Shown here: positions 23,640 through 36,030 of the stretch, piece by piece
Position numbering within the stretch: the first letter of the stretch is position 1
Layout of the letters: the number at the start of each line of letters is the position of its first letter
Assembly: GCF_001625305.1 (NCBI RefSeq)
Contig: NW_017804431.1
Coordinates: forward strand, 427,161-491,160
DNA length: 64,000 nt
Source of the DNA: Branchiostoma belcheri
Lineage: Eukaryota > Chordata > Leptocardii > Amphioxiformes > Branchiostomatidae
Direction: 5' to 3'
Notes under the pieces: model-generated
Told to the model about the DNA's origin: nothing
Seen by the model: the letters and a program-made list of their open reading frames with translations, nothing else
The model's database searches: none
Position numbers and translations under genes: made by a program

Positions 23640-24302
23640 CATCGGACGGTTGTAGAATGTTGCTTTGTGTTTTTTTTGTTGCTTGTAGCCAACATATGAT
23701 TAACCTTCATACTTCATACTTCAATACAAACTTCGTGCCAAACGGCTACCTTAGCATCCTAAAGGTTAACAAAACTTTTCCAAACGACAGCTGCGGCAGA
23801 TGGGAACACGCGGCACCTCCGCTCGCTGAAACACTTTCCCGCAATATAAAACATCAAAGCGCAATTCCCTCCGCTCCTCTTACCCCGCACATGTTTACAA
23901 GATAGTGTTGTAGGTAGTGCATCAAGGATAGGGTAGATATCTGAAATGCAGTCATAATGGTTTAGTTAGTTGACTACTTCAGCACCAAGGGCAGGGTACG
24001 TAGCTGTGGTGTGGATAGTGTTTAGCACCAAGGACAGGGATGGATAACGTTGTAGAACGTTGCTCTGCGTTCTATTTCTGCTTGTAGGCAATACATGATT
24101 AACCTTCTCACCATTACCAAATACAAGCTTGATGCCAAAGCGACTTCCTTAGCATCCTGAAGGTTAACAAAACTTTCCCAAACGACAGCTGCGGCAGATG
24201 TGAACACGCGGCACCTCCGCTCGCTGAAACACTTTCCCGCGATATAAAACATCAAAGCACAATTCCCTCCGCTCCTCTTACCCCGCACATGTTTACAAGA
24301 TA
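23640..24302. repeat. Direct duplication (23640-23905 and 24045-24302)
   Basis: Both copies run from TTGTAGAATGTTGCT through GCAGATG(G/T)GAACACGCGGCAC to CCCGCACATGTTTACAAGATAG at high identity. The 43-base repeat remnants lie between them. Confidence 0.85.
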
Positions 24303-24422
24303 GCGGCCCAGATAAGGAATCCGTAATTCGCGGAAGCGGGGCTTTACAAGCCCGGGTGTAGATTTATGATTTGCGCCATTACTGAGAATCCAGGCATCAC
24401 GCGGCTCTATTTAACTTCATTA

Positions 24423-24880
24423 GGCCACACCGATTCAATTTTATGGATGGCATCCTCTGAAGGCCCCCAAACTAGTGCGCGCGGGCGAATAAAAGAAAAA
24501 CAGCCAAAAACTAGTATATGGTGACAGGAGCAGAGCAGACCATGAAATTGCAACATTATGTAACCCAACACCAGTCATCATGGTGACAGACGTCAACAAA
24601 TTTCATGTCATTGGTCAGGTCAGAGGTCACTTTGGAGAAGAAGAGGAAGAAACTGAGCAAAAACAATATGTTTTCCTTCGGTAAACATAATAAAAATGAT
24701 ACTAAACCACAGGAATGCGAAGCTGGTATTATGAATTTGTGGCAGTACTTTGCGACGTATACGACAAGCCGGCACATGCTGGCTTTTTGCGGAATTTATG
24801 ATATGAATCGGCACTGTACGTATGTACCGAGTTCTTGAGTCTTGAGCTTCGGTAGCCTGGGTGCCCGGCTCCGTATTGTC
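24423..24880 (-). repeat. MITE-like element, reversed copy interrupted by another repeat
   Basis: Starts TTAGGCCACACCGATT with TTTTATGGATGGCATCCTCT just inside, and ends GAGCTTCGGTAGCC, the reverse of the 3535-3799 element. Its middle is split by a roughly 175-base unrelated repeat (about 24515-24690) that also occurs in myosin intron 10 (53930-54110). The split dates the second repeat as the younger insertion. Confidence 0.7.
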
Positions 24881-25129
24881 GCTAACTACCATGGACTACC
24901 CAGGCATAGAGTCAGACCGGAGAACATGGTCTTTTATTGAGAACCGGCGAAAATCAATGCGCGCGCTGATGTCATCCATAGAATTAATTCAGCGTGGCCT
25001 TACCGTGAATCCGGGCATCCCGTGCCTCTATTTAACTTCATTATCGGCTGTCAGCTGCCCAGATTGCTCCTCCTCCCGACCTCATCACCTCACCACCATC
25101 AGTCCTCATAAAGCCGCCGCGGTCCGCCG

Positions 25130-26000
25130 CCTGGCCGAGAAATTACCACCGGATTTACCATTACTGGACCCATTTGATAAACCCGCTCAAGCCTTTTCTT
25201 TACAATATCTTTTATGTCTGCTATATCTGTCCACACATTTGGACTTAGCGGTAGGGCAAATGCTCAGTACAAATTCTTAAAGAAATTACCACCGGATTTA
25301 CCATTTGATAAACTCGCTCAAGCCTTTTTTTTACAATATCTTTTATTTCTGTCCTAAGGTTTAATAGCTTAGAGGTTATAGCAATGCATTCTACGTACTC
25401 AGCGGTAGGGCAAATGATCAGAATATAGAATTCTTGGCTGGAAGCTTTCTTCTTAATTACCAATAGTTTTTATGTGACTGAAGTCATTTGATTCTCCTCT
25501 AGCTGACTTTTTTTTACAATATCTTTTATATCTGTTCCAAGCTTTTATAGCAATTATACTCAGTAGTAGGGAAAATGGTCAGTATATAGAATTCTTGGAT
25601 GGCACTTTTCTTAATTACCACCGGATTGTACATTACTGAAGCCATTTGATAGGTCCGCTGAAGCCAGCTAGCTGACTTTTTTACAATGTCTTTTATATCT
25701 GACCCAAGCTTTACGTATTCACACTTGGATCAGATTACCACCGGATTGTACATTACTGAAGCCATTTGATACCCGCGAGCTGCACTTTTTTTACAGTATC
25801 TTTTATATCTGTTCCAGGATTTAGTAGCCATTGCGTTTTACACAATGAGTTTTGAACAATTTTACTCAGTTGTAGAATGGTCAGTAGAAAGAATTCCAGG
25901 CTGAAAGTTTTGTTAATTATCACTAGTTTGTACATTACTAAAGGTTTTTTACAATATATTTTATATCTGTTCCAGGCTTTAACAGCCGTTACGTTTAAAC
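25130..26000. repeat. Diverged tandem array (ATTACCACCGGAT units)
   Basis: ATTACCACCGGATTTACCAT, GCCATTTGATA, TTTTTTACAATATCTTTTAT and GGTCAGTATATAGAATTC recur in order five to six times with a spacing of about 120-180 bases. Confidence 0.8.
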
Positions 26001-26089
26001 GCTGCAGACTCGTCGCTAAAGGTTAGACATCCAGATAATGAGATACACCAGAAAACAGTTAGAGGAACTAGATAGATTCTGAAAACTGT

Positions 26090-26650
26090 CAAACGTTTCA
26101 AGTAGCACCTGCCTACCGTCCAACCGCCTCCCGAAGCCTGGTAGAGACTAGTTATCACCAGTCGACGCGCTGCAGAGCGCTATTCCGGAGAGCGAGGTGT
26201 CAGCTGTAGCAAATTGTACTCTCTAGCGGACCAACTCCTCTGTCATGTTATCTCTCTATCTGGGCAATTTCTACTCTTTCCAGGCGACTCCCGAAGCCTG
26301 GTAGAGGCTAGTTATACCTACTGAGCGATATTCCGCTGCACGAGGTACCAGCTGTGACCGCTTATCGAAGCCTGGTAGAGGCTAGTGTGTGACTGCCTAC
26401 CGTCCAGCCGCCTCCCGAAGCCTGGTACAGGCTAGTTATACCAGTCAAACGATACTAGTTTTCCGCAGAGCGATATTCCGCAGCGCTCGTTGCCAGCTGT
26501 GCCCGCGTCTCGCCTTATCGACATGTGACGTACCTGTACCGCGGGAGAGCTTAATCTACTTAGTACCAAACTCCCACCGGGGAATCTCGGGGGGCCCCTC
26601 GCTAGCGTCCTCGGTACGGAAAGCTTTCCGTCCCGCCGTTAGCGCTAGCT
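26090..26650. repeat. Clustered MITE ends (GCCTGGTAGAGGCTAGT family)
   Basis: CCCGAAGCCTGGTAGAGGCT or close variants occur at about 26133, 26287, 26366 and 26416. The piece 26215-26290 is the reverse of the element end at 47464-47530, and the same GCCTGGTAGAGGCT closes the palindrome at 48369-48586. Confidence 0.75.
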
Positions 26651-27260
26651 AAGGCCACGTTGATTTGATTATATGGATGACATCCTCTGGGAACCCCAAA
26701 ACTGATGCGAGCGTACGAATTCCCCCCTACCCCCCAAAGTTGCCTTCATTATTAAATCTTGCAATTCTGACTGGTTCACATTGTACCGCAGCACACAGGT
26801 GTCGCTGTCATGCCCGTAGCCGGGGGAGGGGGGTTCACACATAAGAAAAAAGGTCCACTTTTTTGTGTAAAGGTCCAAGATTTTCTTTGAAAAGTGGACT
26901 GATTTGTATCACCAGCGGGAACTGGTGAAAACTGATCCCTTGTGTAAGCCTATATAATTTCTCCTTTGAAATCCTCCCAAAAATGCAGGAAATGTCATTT
27001 TAGAACTTCAATTTTCAAAATTTTCCGGGGGAGCATGGCCCGGACCCACCTAGGAAGCTCGTGCCTTCGGCACTCTTGTCCCCAGGAAGACCCCCCCCCC
27101 CAAAAAAAAATCCTGGCTACGGTCATGGTTACTATAAGATACGTTCCCAAACGTATACGTACGTACAATATTTACATATCTTCACATATACGCGGTTCCT
27201 TCCCCACCCTTTCCTAAACCTTCTCCCTGCTTGCCGTCTGTCACCTTCCTCAGAATTGCC

Positions 27261-27289
27261 CTGAGGAAGGTGACAGACGGTCACCGAAA
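27261..27289 (+). ncRNA. Hammerhead-like hairpin
   Basis: CTGAGGA, A, helix GGTGAC/GTCACC around AGACG, then GAAACGTCGGCTAAATAAA. Compared with the 21207 copy an A-T helix pair has become G-C, keeping the pairing. Confidence 0.55.
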
Positions 27290-27639
27290 CGTCGGCTAAA
27301 TAAATGACTTGGTTGTGTAGAAAGAGTCTCCTTTCTCAGCCCAGGTGTCGCTGCTATAGACACATTCCCAAACGTACAATATTTACATATCTACACACAT
27401 ACGCGGTTCCTTCCCCACCGTTTCCTAAACCTTCCCACCGCCGAAGGATTACCACGACGGAAGCTAGGGATGAAGCTAGCAGCACGTTCTGCGACAGAGC
27501 ATTCGGCGCACCGTCGGGGTGGATTTTACGCTTATCGGAGAAAAGTCAACCTCGCCATTTTTCCAGGAAGAGCCGCCGGATAAAGGAAAAGGTCGATATA
27601 ATTTCCTGGAACCGGTTAATAGTCATACCTCCTAGTCCG

Positions 27640-28010
27640 CTCTATCGGAAAGGTTAGAAGTCATACTGAAGCGCCGAATTTCTTTTAAGAAGAAGACAAA
27701 GTTTCAGAAAGTTTTGCATTACGAATAGTTTGACAGCAACGGTTTGGTGATATAACCTAAAGGTTAGAAGCCACACTGAAGCGCCGAATTTCTTTAAAGA
27801 AGAAGAAAAGTTTTAGAAAGTTCTGCATTACTTATAGTTTGACAGCAGCCGTTTGGTGATATAACCTAAAGGTTAGAAGTCACACTGAAGCGCCGTTTTT
27901 TTTAAGAAGAAGAAGTTTTAGAAAGTTTTGCGTTACGAATAGTTTGACAGCAACGGTTTGGTGATATAACCGAAGAAGTGAATTCTAAAGGTCAACATTT
28001 CACTATGGAT
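27640..28010. repeat. About 110-base tandem repeat, three to four units
   Basis: AAGGTTAGAAGTCACACTGA, GCGCCGAATTTC, AGAAAGTTTTGCATTACGAA and GACAGCAACGGTTTGGTGAT recur in order starting near 27648, 27760 and 27868. Confidence 0.85.
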
Positions 28011-28269
28011 GCTGAGTTATAATACACCTCCAAGCGTTTGCCTCCGCTCTACTTTAAAACATCGCAAAATACGGTATTGCATTGGACAGTGGGTATTGTG
28101 TGCGAGTTAATCATACATAGCAGCGTTGCCTGATGGCTGAAACAAACGATTTGGCTGGTTTCGTACACGTATTCAACACTTGTTTTTACAAAGATTAAAC
28201 ACAGTATGATATATGCTGATACACCACACAATTCACCATTAGGACAAAGCATCAACTAATACATCACGA

Positions 28270-28550
28270 AACCATCTGTATCTGTATAGCCGGTATAACC
28301 GCCCTTCGGCGTAACACACCAGCTTTGCAGGCACGCGGCGCAGCGGCAGCTAGCTATATCACGCCGAACGATTTGTTACACTCAATCTTTGCACATTTTA
28401 TTGCAGGAGTTGTTTAATTTAAATCTTTCTAGTGATGATGCCCCAACTGTGCTTGGTGGCAACGAGTTCCAGTCTACGATAGTTCTGGGGAAATACGAGT
28501 TTTTGTACACCTCAATTCTTGGTTGATAACTCTGATATTTGAAGGAATGA
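28270..28550 (-). mobile_element. LINE 3' end, reversed copy
   Basis: Minus-strand translation contains HSFKYQSYQPRIEVYKNSYF, PRTIVDWNSLPPSTVG and then the same GGCGGTTATACC-type tail as 6650-7066, highly similar at base level. A second isolated tail is at about 28685-28750. Confidence 0.8.
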
Positions 28551-29144
28551 CTATTCAACACTTGTTTACACAGATTAAATAGAGTATGTGATAAATGCTG
28601 ATACATCACACAATTCACCATTAGAATAAGAGCATCCGTAATCATTTACGAAGGTAAATTTCTCCTCCAAGCGATTTTGCTGGTTCTGTATCTGTATCTG
28701 TATCGGTATAGCCGGTATAACCGACCTTCGGCGTAACACACCAGCTTCACACGTATTCAACACTTGTTTACACATATTAAACAGAGTATGATATATGTGG
28801 ACACACCGCACAATTCACCATTAGAATAAAACCATCCGTAATCATTTGTGAGGGTAAATTCCTCCTCCTAATGCTAAAACCCGAGGTGCCTCTTCCTCCC
28901 ATTTTGGGTTTATTACAGTCCTCACGCTGCTAACGGCTCGGGATGATTACGCCGGGTACAGCCTATAAGCCCGCGCGGAGCGGACGTAATTGCTACACTG
29001 TGCGGGGTAAGGCACAGCCGCCGGCCGCATCTATTTTGATTAAGTTTCCGCCGTTATTTGAACCTAAACCGTTGTTGCATTCCGAAAAAAAACGTCTATT
29101 CATCCCGGATGAGATTTGAGTTACGCGACCGTCTTGGATATTCG

Positions 29145-30115
29145 ACGTGTTTGGGATGGCTTGTATTCCCAAATGAGTCTTCAACAATGCCAGTTCTGGA
29201 TAGCCAACTGTGTTTGGGATGGGGTGTATCCCAAATAGGTCTTCAGCAGGACCCATTTGGGATAGGCAACGGAGAGATGTCTATCAGACACCTTTCTCAT
29301 ATAACGGCGAGAAGCAGAATTCCAGTCAGAAGCTCTGAGGAAGGTGTCTGATAGACACTGAAACGTAAGCAAGGACATTACTGGTTATGTAAATCCCACA
29401 ATCCTAGGTACATAGAAAGTCACAATCTTCCCAATCAACCTCTGCTTGGACAGTAACTCATGTTGACTGTGATGCGTACAACTAACTGTGTCCCACGTAC
29501 AGTCTTTACGTTGGGACTATCTCCAATTACATTGTACCTCGCTTGAGCTACTGGTTGTGTAAAAGAATATCCTAGGTACATAGAAGGTCACAATCTTTCC
29601 AAAGAACCTCTGCTTGGAGAGTAACTCAACTATGATACAACTACTAACAGTGGTATCTCACATTTCTCGCACGTACGGTGTTTACGTTGGGACTATCTCC
29701 AATTACCGCGCCTGAGCTGCGCCCAACACGCCGGCTGTCAGCGGCCCGCCCGTTCCCCTTCCCGCCTCCCGCCTCTCGGGTTCAAGAGTGGAAAATTAAG
29801 AGGAAGTGCTCGCTCAATTACAGCTGATTGAGAGCCGTTGCTGCATACCAAAACATGAGTATTCATCCCAGACAAGCTCCATGTCTCGTTTGGGATTGAT
29901 TTGGATGGCGTGTATCCCAAATTCTGGATAGCCAACTAGTGTGTTTGGGATGGCGTGTATCCCAAATAAATAGGTCTTCAACAATATCTATTCTGGATAG
30001 CCAATGGAGTATTTGGGATGGGATGTATCCCAAATGGGTCTTCAGCAGGACCTATTCGGGATAGCTAAACGTGTGGCTTGTATCCCAAACCGATCGCCAA
30101 CAGCGCCCATTCGAG
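29145..30115. repeat. GTGTTTGGGATGG... repeats, about 63-base period, with other duplications between
   Basis: Units with GTGTTTGGGATGGCTTGTAT, CCCAAATGGGTCTTCAACA and TTCTGGATAGCCAAC occur at 29145-29275 and 29885-30115. Between them are a two-copy duplication of about 170 bases (CCTAGGTACATAGAAGGTCA to GTTGGGACTATCTCCAATTA) and a hammerhead-like hairpin. A CGGGTTCAAGAGTGGAAAAT block near 29775 recurs at 30130. Confidence 0.8.
29335..29363 (+). ncRNA. Hammerhead-like hairpin
   Basis: CTGAGGA, A, helix GGTGTC/GACACT around TGATA, then GAAACGTAAGC. The helix differs completely from the GACCAG type yet pairs, with one G-U. Confidence 0.55.
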
Positions 30116-30269
30116 ATGTCTCCCGCCTCTCGGGTTCAGGAGTGGAAAATTAAGAGGAAGTGCGCGGGCAATTACAGCTGATTGAAGTGCCATTACGGCT
30201 CTTATTCCGCGTCTGGGCGATCCGACACGCGCTCCATCCTGAAAGGCACCTAGCGCAAATTTCAGGACG

Positions 30270-30735
30270 AAAAAAACCTAAAAGAATAAAAAATGTAAAA
30301 AAATGAAAAACAAAAACATAGAAAATATGAAAAATATGAAAATATGAAAAATAAAATATAAGAAAATAGAAAATGAAAAATTAGTAAAAAATAGTAAAAA
30401 TAGTAAAAATAGTAAAAATAGTAAAAAATAGTAAAAATAATAAAAAAGTAAAAAAAGTAAAAAAATNNNNNNNNNNNNNNNNNNNNATAAAAAATGTAAA
30501 AAAATGAAAAACAAAAAACATAGAAAATATGAAAAATATGAAAAATATGAAAAAATAAAATATAAGAAAATAGAAAATAAAAAATGTAAAAAATGTAAAA
30601 AATATAAAAAAAGTAAAAAAAAAGTAAAAAAAATGTAAAAAATTTAGAAAATATAAAAAACATAAAAAATGTCAAAAAATATGAAAAATATGAAAAATAC
30701 GAAAAATATGAAAAAAAATGTAAAAAATACGTGAG
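30270..30735. repeat. A-rich low-complexity tract with assembly gap (N at 30467-30486)
   Basis: Irregular units such as AAAATATGAAAAATATG and AAAAATAGTAAAAATAGT on both sides of a 20-N gap. The placeholder length suggests an unknown true size. Confidence 0.9.
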
Positions 30736-31285
30736 GAGCCCCTTTATTTTCTGACACCACTAATAAATAGCCAGAACCGTTTTGCATATCATCAGCAATA
30801 TCTCATTTTCACCTCACAGATATCAGTATGCTTTGGGGTAGGTTTGATTTAACTGCGTTTAAATGACTTTGAAAACCCAGTTTTACTGGCCTGAACTCGC
30901 GTCGGTTGCCTTAGGGCAAGTGGGTGTGTACTACCTTGAACCTTTAGCGAGGACAGATGATGCCATCTTGGAAAACCTGTGCTACTTAGTTTGGCCACGC
31001 AGAACGATTAAAAAAAAGATACTCATCGTAGCACACGGGGTGTGAAGAAAGGCCATCATATAAACATTACATGGGATAGAACAGCGAAGTTCATTATTCG
31101 CAACCACTTGTTTAACACCCAGCTTCAGTACACAGTGAACCAGTCATAATTGTCATGACGAAGACGACAGACCGTCGGGTCTTGTTATAAACAACTGGTT
31201 GTGAATAAAAAGAAGAACTGACTACTCTGTCATTCAATCCTTCACCAACCTGATTAAATCATTTACGGATTACCAAGGAGACTTC

Positions 31286-31455
31286 GTGGGGTCGTGTGGC
31301 GTAACGTCAGAGCATTTGGCTCAGAACCAAGAGGTCCTGGGTTCGAATCCTGCCATGTCACCAACCTTGTGCCCTTGGGAAATGCACTTCGCTCAGGTAT
31401 GAATCGGTATGCAAGAATGATCATTATCGTGATCGTGGGCATTGAAGTCAAACCC
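31286..31455 (+). mobile_element. tRNA-derived SINE (second partial copy 31689-31812)
   Basis: GGGGTCGTGTGGCGTAACG (A-box region) then GGTCCTGGGTTCGAATCCTG (B-box) then GCCCTTGGGAAATGCACTTC. The 3' body (ATGATCATTATCGTGATCGT) differs from the 18777 copy, so a subfamily. The 31689-31812 copy lacks the A-box end. Confidence 0.75.
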
Positions 31456-32649
31456 TTCAGACATAGTTTTAGGCATAGCTATGGATTTAGACAACTACCT
31501 TCATCACGTAGATTTTAGCTATTTTATACTCTGTTTCAATGTTGTTTTATGTTTGTAATTTGCAATTAGCCTACGGGCATGAATTTGCAATAAACTTCTC
31601 ATTAAAAGAAAAAGAAACAAAAACCAACTTCATGCACTGTGATGGAAGAACACGAACTCGCAATGGCCTGGTACAACTATAGATTCAAACTAGGAGGTCC
31701 CGGGTTCGAATCCTGCCATGTCACCAACGTTGTGCCCTTGGGAAAATCGCTTCGCTAAGGTATTAAGCAGTATTCCAGTATGATCATTATCGTGATCGTG
31801 GGCATTAAAGGAAAAACCAAGAAAACACAAACTTCATGAACACATACGCCACGGCCGATACAACTATAGATTCAAACAAACGACGCCATTTATTGTACAA
31901 GCTATAGCGTACCGCCAAGTCCCGGTAATGCAGAAAGAGTAGCCGTATCAAACAGCCTGGCAGGGTTCACCTCAAGCGGCGCATCAGACTCCACGTGTAG
32001 CGTTCCTGATGGGCGATTCTAATAGTCAGGGTTCCTTCAATTTGGTGCGTTTCCTCCGTGGCCTTTCATGCATGTCCGGTTCCATTAGGAGTCTGCTTTA
32101 CCTACTCCATTTCGCCGTATATATGGCCGCGTCTCAATCGTGCCTTTCATGAAAATGCTATACCCTGCCCACGCCTTATATTAATACGTACTGTTTGATA
32201 GAAAATATACTGTACATGCACAGAACATTAAGACGTGAAATACATCTCCGCTAAAATGAGACGATACGCTAAGTTTACTCGCCTACGCCGTAATGTAAAA
32301 GAACAATGGTCGATGTCAGGAATGTCAGCCGCTATGTCTTAAGACATATATCTCCAGAATGCGTCTTAAAGAACATAATCTTCAGGTGGGAAGATAAAGC
32401 GTACCGCACATCAGTCATAAGGACTATCGCCTGCAACAAGGCGCGACTGAAACATATCTCGATCGACACACCTTTGTTCGCGTATCGCGAAGGTTGGGAT
32501 CCGTCGGGGGCTTGCATAGCGTCGGTCGAAGGTTCAGCCACGATCTATCGATATCCTAGAAGGTCAAGTGCGACGAAGACGTATCTCATATCCGTCTTTA
32601 AGACTCCTTCTGTTCGAAGCCACTTAATCTGTACACGGGGGACGACTTG

Positions 32650-32990
32650 ACGTTGACGTATGATAGTGGTAAATCCAAAATCCAACAGTAGAAGCCGCGG
32701 AACGCTCACGTCTTGTAGAATTCTTACAGTGTTCTTCTGGTCTCTACTGTTGTGAAGTGAGGGTCCTCAGTACGTTCTGTAGAGTATGAAGCCGGAGAAG
32801 GTCCTAAACTTGTCCTGGACTTGACGGTGTGACGTCTGCTAGTGGTACATCCAACAGTATACGCCACGGAACGTCTTGTAGAATTCTTTCACTGTTCTCC
32901 TTCTGGTCTCTACTGACTGTGATTTGGGGACGGTCTTCAGTAGGTTCTGTAGAGTAGGAACCCGGAGAAGGTGCTGAACTTGTCCTGACT
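32650..32990. repeat. Tandem duplication of the C1q-type gene 3' end (about 170-base unit)
   Basis: 32650-32819 repeats 32820-32989, including the last ~17 codons (GTTCTGTAGAGTA to GAGAAGGT) and the 3' flank (TCTTGTAGAATTCTT). The outer copy is diverged and is not part of the reading frame. Confidence 0.85.
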
Positions 32991-33761
32991 GCCGTACAGG
33001 GTGTGATCCTTGCGCAGTCTGATCCACACCCTGTCGCCCCGCTTGAGGCTGAGGACCAGCGAGTTGCTGCCGGTGTCGCTGTGACTGTCGTCGAACGCGA
33101 TGGCGGAGGTCTGCTGGGCGCCGTTCAGCATCAGGTCCGCCCACATGCCGTCGCGGTACCGCGGCTTCAGCACGTGGAACGTGAAGTAGTACCAGCCGCC
33201 CAGCTTGCACGTGAAGGCGCCCGTGGCCCTGTCGTACCCGTCGCCGACGTTGGAGAAGACGTGGTCGAAGATGACGGCGGTGTCCTCCGTGGCGAAGACG
33301 TCTGTCGTCACGGCGACGGAGAACCCGGCCCACATGTCCTCCTGCGTCCCCGCCGGCAGCCACGACAGCGCGTCTGCCGACTTACTCCCCAGCGGGTTGT
33401 CCGAGTACAAGCAGCAGTCCATCCCCGTGGTCGGGGGTTTACCGTAGCCTCCCTTGTCTCCCTTCGGGCCGGGAGGGCCTGGCGGCCCGGGGGGACCGGG
33501 TGGACCCGGCGATCCTTTCGGGCCCCTCGGCCCGGGTCTGCCCGTAAGGCCGCGCTCGCCTCTAGCGCCAGGCTTGCCCGGTTCCCCGATGATGGGCAGC
33601 GCCACCGCCTCGGGTGCGTCCGCCGCTCGCGTCTGGCACGCGATGCTACACGTTGGCAAACCGTCCGCCGTTTTCTTCTGCTGTAGATCCTGCTGCGACC
33701 CCGCTAATATTGGCATCACCGCGAGCAGCAGCCCCACGTACTTCAGAAGCAGCCACCCCAT
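32937..33761 (-). CDS. Secreted collagen-like C1q domain protein (C1q/TNF-related type)
   Basis: A single uninterrupted frame of 274 codons. Residues 1-21 are a typical signal peptide ([20 protein letters not shown]). A short Cys-containing linker follows, then about 15 Gly-X-Y triplets (residues 59-103, from [13 protein letters not shown] to GPKGDKG), another linker with a Cys pair, and a globular C1q domain from about residue 136 ([10 protein letters not shown]) to the end ([12 protein letters not shown]). Conserved C1q positions are visible: [22 protein letters not shown] and FSGF. The collagen stretch should trimerise the protein. In chordates such proteins act in the extracellular space as recognition molecules or hormone-like ligands; the ligand here cannot be read. 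The start has a good context (AAG before ATGG). The last codons and 3' flank are tandemly duplicated at 32650-32819. GC content is higher than in the flanks. Confidence 0.95.
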   Translation of the reverse strand: MGWLLLKYVGLLLAVMPILAGSQQDLQQKKTADGLPTCSIACQTRAADAPEAVALPIIGEPGKPGARGERGLTGRPGPRGPKGSPGPPGPPGPPGPPGPKGDKGGYGKPPTTGMDCCLYSDNPLGSKSADALSWLPAGTQEDMWAGFSVAVTTDVFATEDTAVIFDHVFSNVGDGYDRATGAFTCKLGGWYYFTFHVLKPRYRDGMWADLMLNGAQQTSAIAFDDSHSDTGSNSLVLSLKRGDRVWIRLRKDHTLYGSQDKFSTFSGFLLYRTY

Positions 33762-33904
33762 CTTCTCTCACCCCTCCGGTGTGTCTTAAGTCGTCTCAAG
33801 TCTTTCCGCTCCGCCGAGCATCGGCTGCAAGGAGTTTCACTGTCTCCGCGTCCAAAAGCAGCCGCATCGAGGAGCCAGGAGGGCGTGAATGGTCTTTCCG
33901 TGTA

Positions 33905-33930
33905 TCGACTTGATTATTTAATGCCGGGGT
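33905..33930 (-). promoter_or_regulatory. Possible TATA-like element upstream of the C1q-type gene
   Basis: On the minus strand about 155 bases before the ATG there is an A/T-rich ATTAAATAA in otherwise GC-rich sequence. It is the only TATA-like candidate near the start, and nothing else supports it. Confidence 0.25.
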
Positions 33931-35179
33931 GACAATTTGGGAGTCCGTAAGCACACCTTGCTAATTGGGCGCGCGAAAGCGTTTTTGGACCATAACGTCG
34001 CATTGAATTACAATATCGCACGCGAAACCCACGGACCCCCCGGGGAATACCAAATTGGCGGAAAACCGTCACAATGAGCGCACCTGGACGCGTTTAGCGC
34101 AATTTCTCCACACACTTCAACCAACACAAAGAGAAAAAAAAGCGATCGCTCACGATTTACAGCGATCACCGCCGTATCAACAACGTTAATGTTTTCTCAT
34201 CTCATGTTGTAACGGCGGTGCGAAATTTACTTTCCGAAGATATACATCAGCTTCTACCCGGCCGCGCGGCTGCGCCCGCCTCTCAGCGAGGCAGCCGTAA
34301 CATCTGGGCCCCCATACGTCTTCATTACGGCCCGATAGTGAAATCCCGCCATCTCCCCTGACCCGTAAGCTCTTTGATGGGGAGCTAAAGCCCGCCTGCT
34401 TCTGCGTTGACACATTAGAGGAGCTCTCATCACAGTAACGTTACAATGTACGTTGCGGCTGACGCTAAGGAAGGTATAAACTCGTACCTGGGACGTCAGC
34501 CTTTTCTACATACGTCTGTTCAAGGGACAAAAAATAATAATTCTGTTCCTGTACCTATTTGATATTTTTGTCGTACCAATTTGGTATATTTATCTTGTGT
34601 TGTAATCATTATTTTGTTTCTGCGTTGACACATTAGAGCATCTCTCTTCACAGTAACGTTGGGACTAATTAATGTTAAAGGTGCACAATGCAGGTTTTAG
34701 GACATGACAAACATATTTGTTTCCAATATTCTAGTCACTTATGTACATAGTAAGTTGAAACAATAATGTCCCGATGTATATCGACATTCATAGAGCAAAA
34801 ATGCCAAAATTCTGGTGGAAAACGGTTACTAGTAGGATCCTGGGCTGATTTTTGGGGTACCACCCTGAAAACAGAGGACTCATCTTTGGGCTTTCTGCGT
34901 TTTTTTAGATGCCCAAAATATGATGCAAATGTGTTAATGTGGCAGAGTCACTTGGTAAGTCGTACATTTATATGTTCTTAACGATGCCTCCTACATTTGC
35001 GTGTGTTCATTCCTTGTTAGTTATGATACTTTCATAGGCTACTGGATCCTTTCCAAAACTGTTTATATTTGTCATTTTTATTCAAGATCATCCCAAGAGT
35101 TATGTTCAGAATTCTTATCTTCTTTTGGTTTTATGATACCTTCTATATCTATTTTTAATCACTATCGGTTACCGATTAT

Positions 35180-36030
35180 ATAATACGCGATCTTTATTGC
35201 TAATGATATCATGGACGTTTTTAACAGAATAATTAATTTTTGTCTTTTGTAATTTCAGATAGCATCTCATACAACTTAAGGGGGCATAATATTATATTTT
35301 TTCACAAAAATTGAAATATTTGATTTCAAATAAATCTTCGTCTGATTGTAATTTACTTCTAATTTTCAATACCTTCTTGCAATTTTTCATTGTAACTTAC
35401 TTCCACTTTTTGATACCTTTTTGCATTTTTTTATGAAATCATACGCACTTACTCATTTTTGTTTGCAATGGCGACTTCTACTGCTAACCAGGTAACCAGC
35501 AGAAGGTGCAAAGATTGTATCGGGCCGACTCCTGCCCAAACGTTCCTTGATTTACACGAAAAGAAATCGATGATATAAAACGTCATCTCTATTGCCAATG
35601 ATATCATATGCTCTTACTCATTTTTGTTCGCAATGGCGATTTTTATTCATACAAAGGATTGTATCGGGCCGACTCCTGCCCAAACGTTCCTTGATTTACG
35701 CGAAACAAAATCGATGATATAACAGGCCATCTGAGCATTGCTAGTGTTATCATATGCATACACTTACTCATTTTTGTTTGCAATGGTGATTTCTACTGCT
35801 TACCAGGAAGCCCACAGAAGAAATTATCTTCAAAATTCTTACCTTCATTTGGTTTTATGATGCCTTCTATTTCGATGTTTAATCACCAGTAGTATTGGTT
35901 ACCAATGATATAATTCATTGATAAGAATATCATTTTTGTTTGCACTTTTGATTTCTACTGCTAACCCACAGAAGGTGCAAAGGATCGTATCGAGCCGACT
36001 CTTGCCCAAACGTTCCTTGATTTACGGCAA
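35180..36030. repeat. Diverged tandem array, about 160-175-base units
   Basis: CTTACTCATTTTTGTTTGCA, GATTGTATCGGGCCGACTCC and CCAAACGTTCCTTGATTTAC recur near 35450, 35615, 35770 and 35930 with ATATCAT-type spacers. Confidence 0.85.

Larger units (their letters stand above)
17000..32649. other. Gene-poor interval between MMP and C1q-type gene
   Basis: I see no credible exon on either strand. The interval is a mosaic of tandem arrays (18.2, 19.1-20.0, 23.3, 25.1-26.0, 27.6, 29.1-30.1 kb), SINE and LINE fragments, MITE-like copies, an A-rich tract with a gap, and unremarkable A/T-rich sequence (20.5-22.9 kb). Polyadenylation of the MMP must occur near its left end but no clear AATAAA was picked out. 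Confidence 0.6.

Noticed and set aside
24861..25280. 139-codon plus-strand open frame
   Set aside because: It spans a MITE-end motif and the first units of the 25.1-26.0 kb tandem array.
30262..30675. Phe/Tyr-rich open frame of 137 codons
   Set aside because: Translation of an A-rich low-complexity tract that includes an N gap.
32306..32650. 114-codon plus-strand open frame next to the C1q-type gene
   Set aside because: No domain, no promoter or splice evidence, and the end overlaps the duplicated C1q 3' flank on the other strand.
33003..33686. 227-codon plus-strand open frame opposite the C1q-type gene
   Set aside because: Antisense shadow of a GC-rich collagen/C1q frame; Gly-Pro codon bias keeps the reverse strand open.
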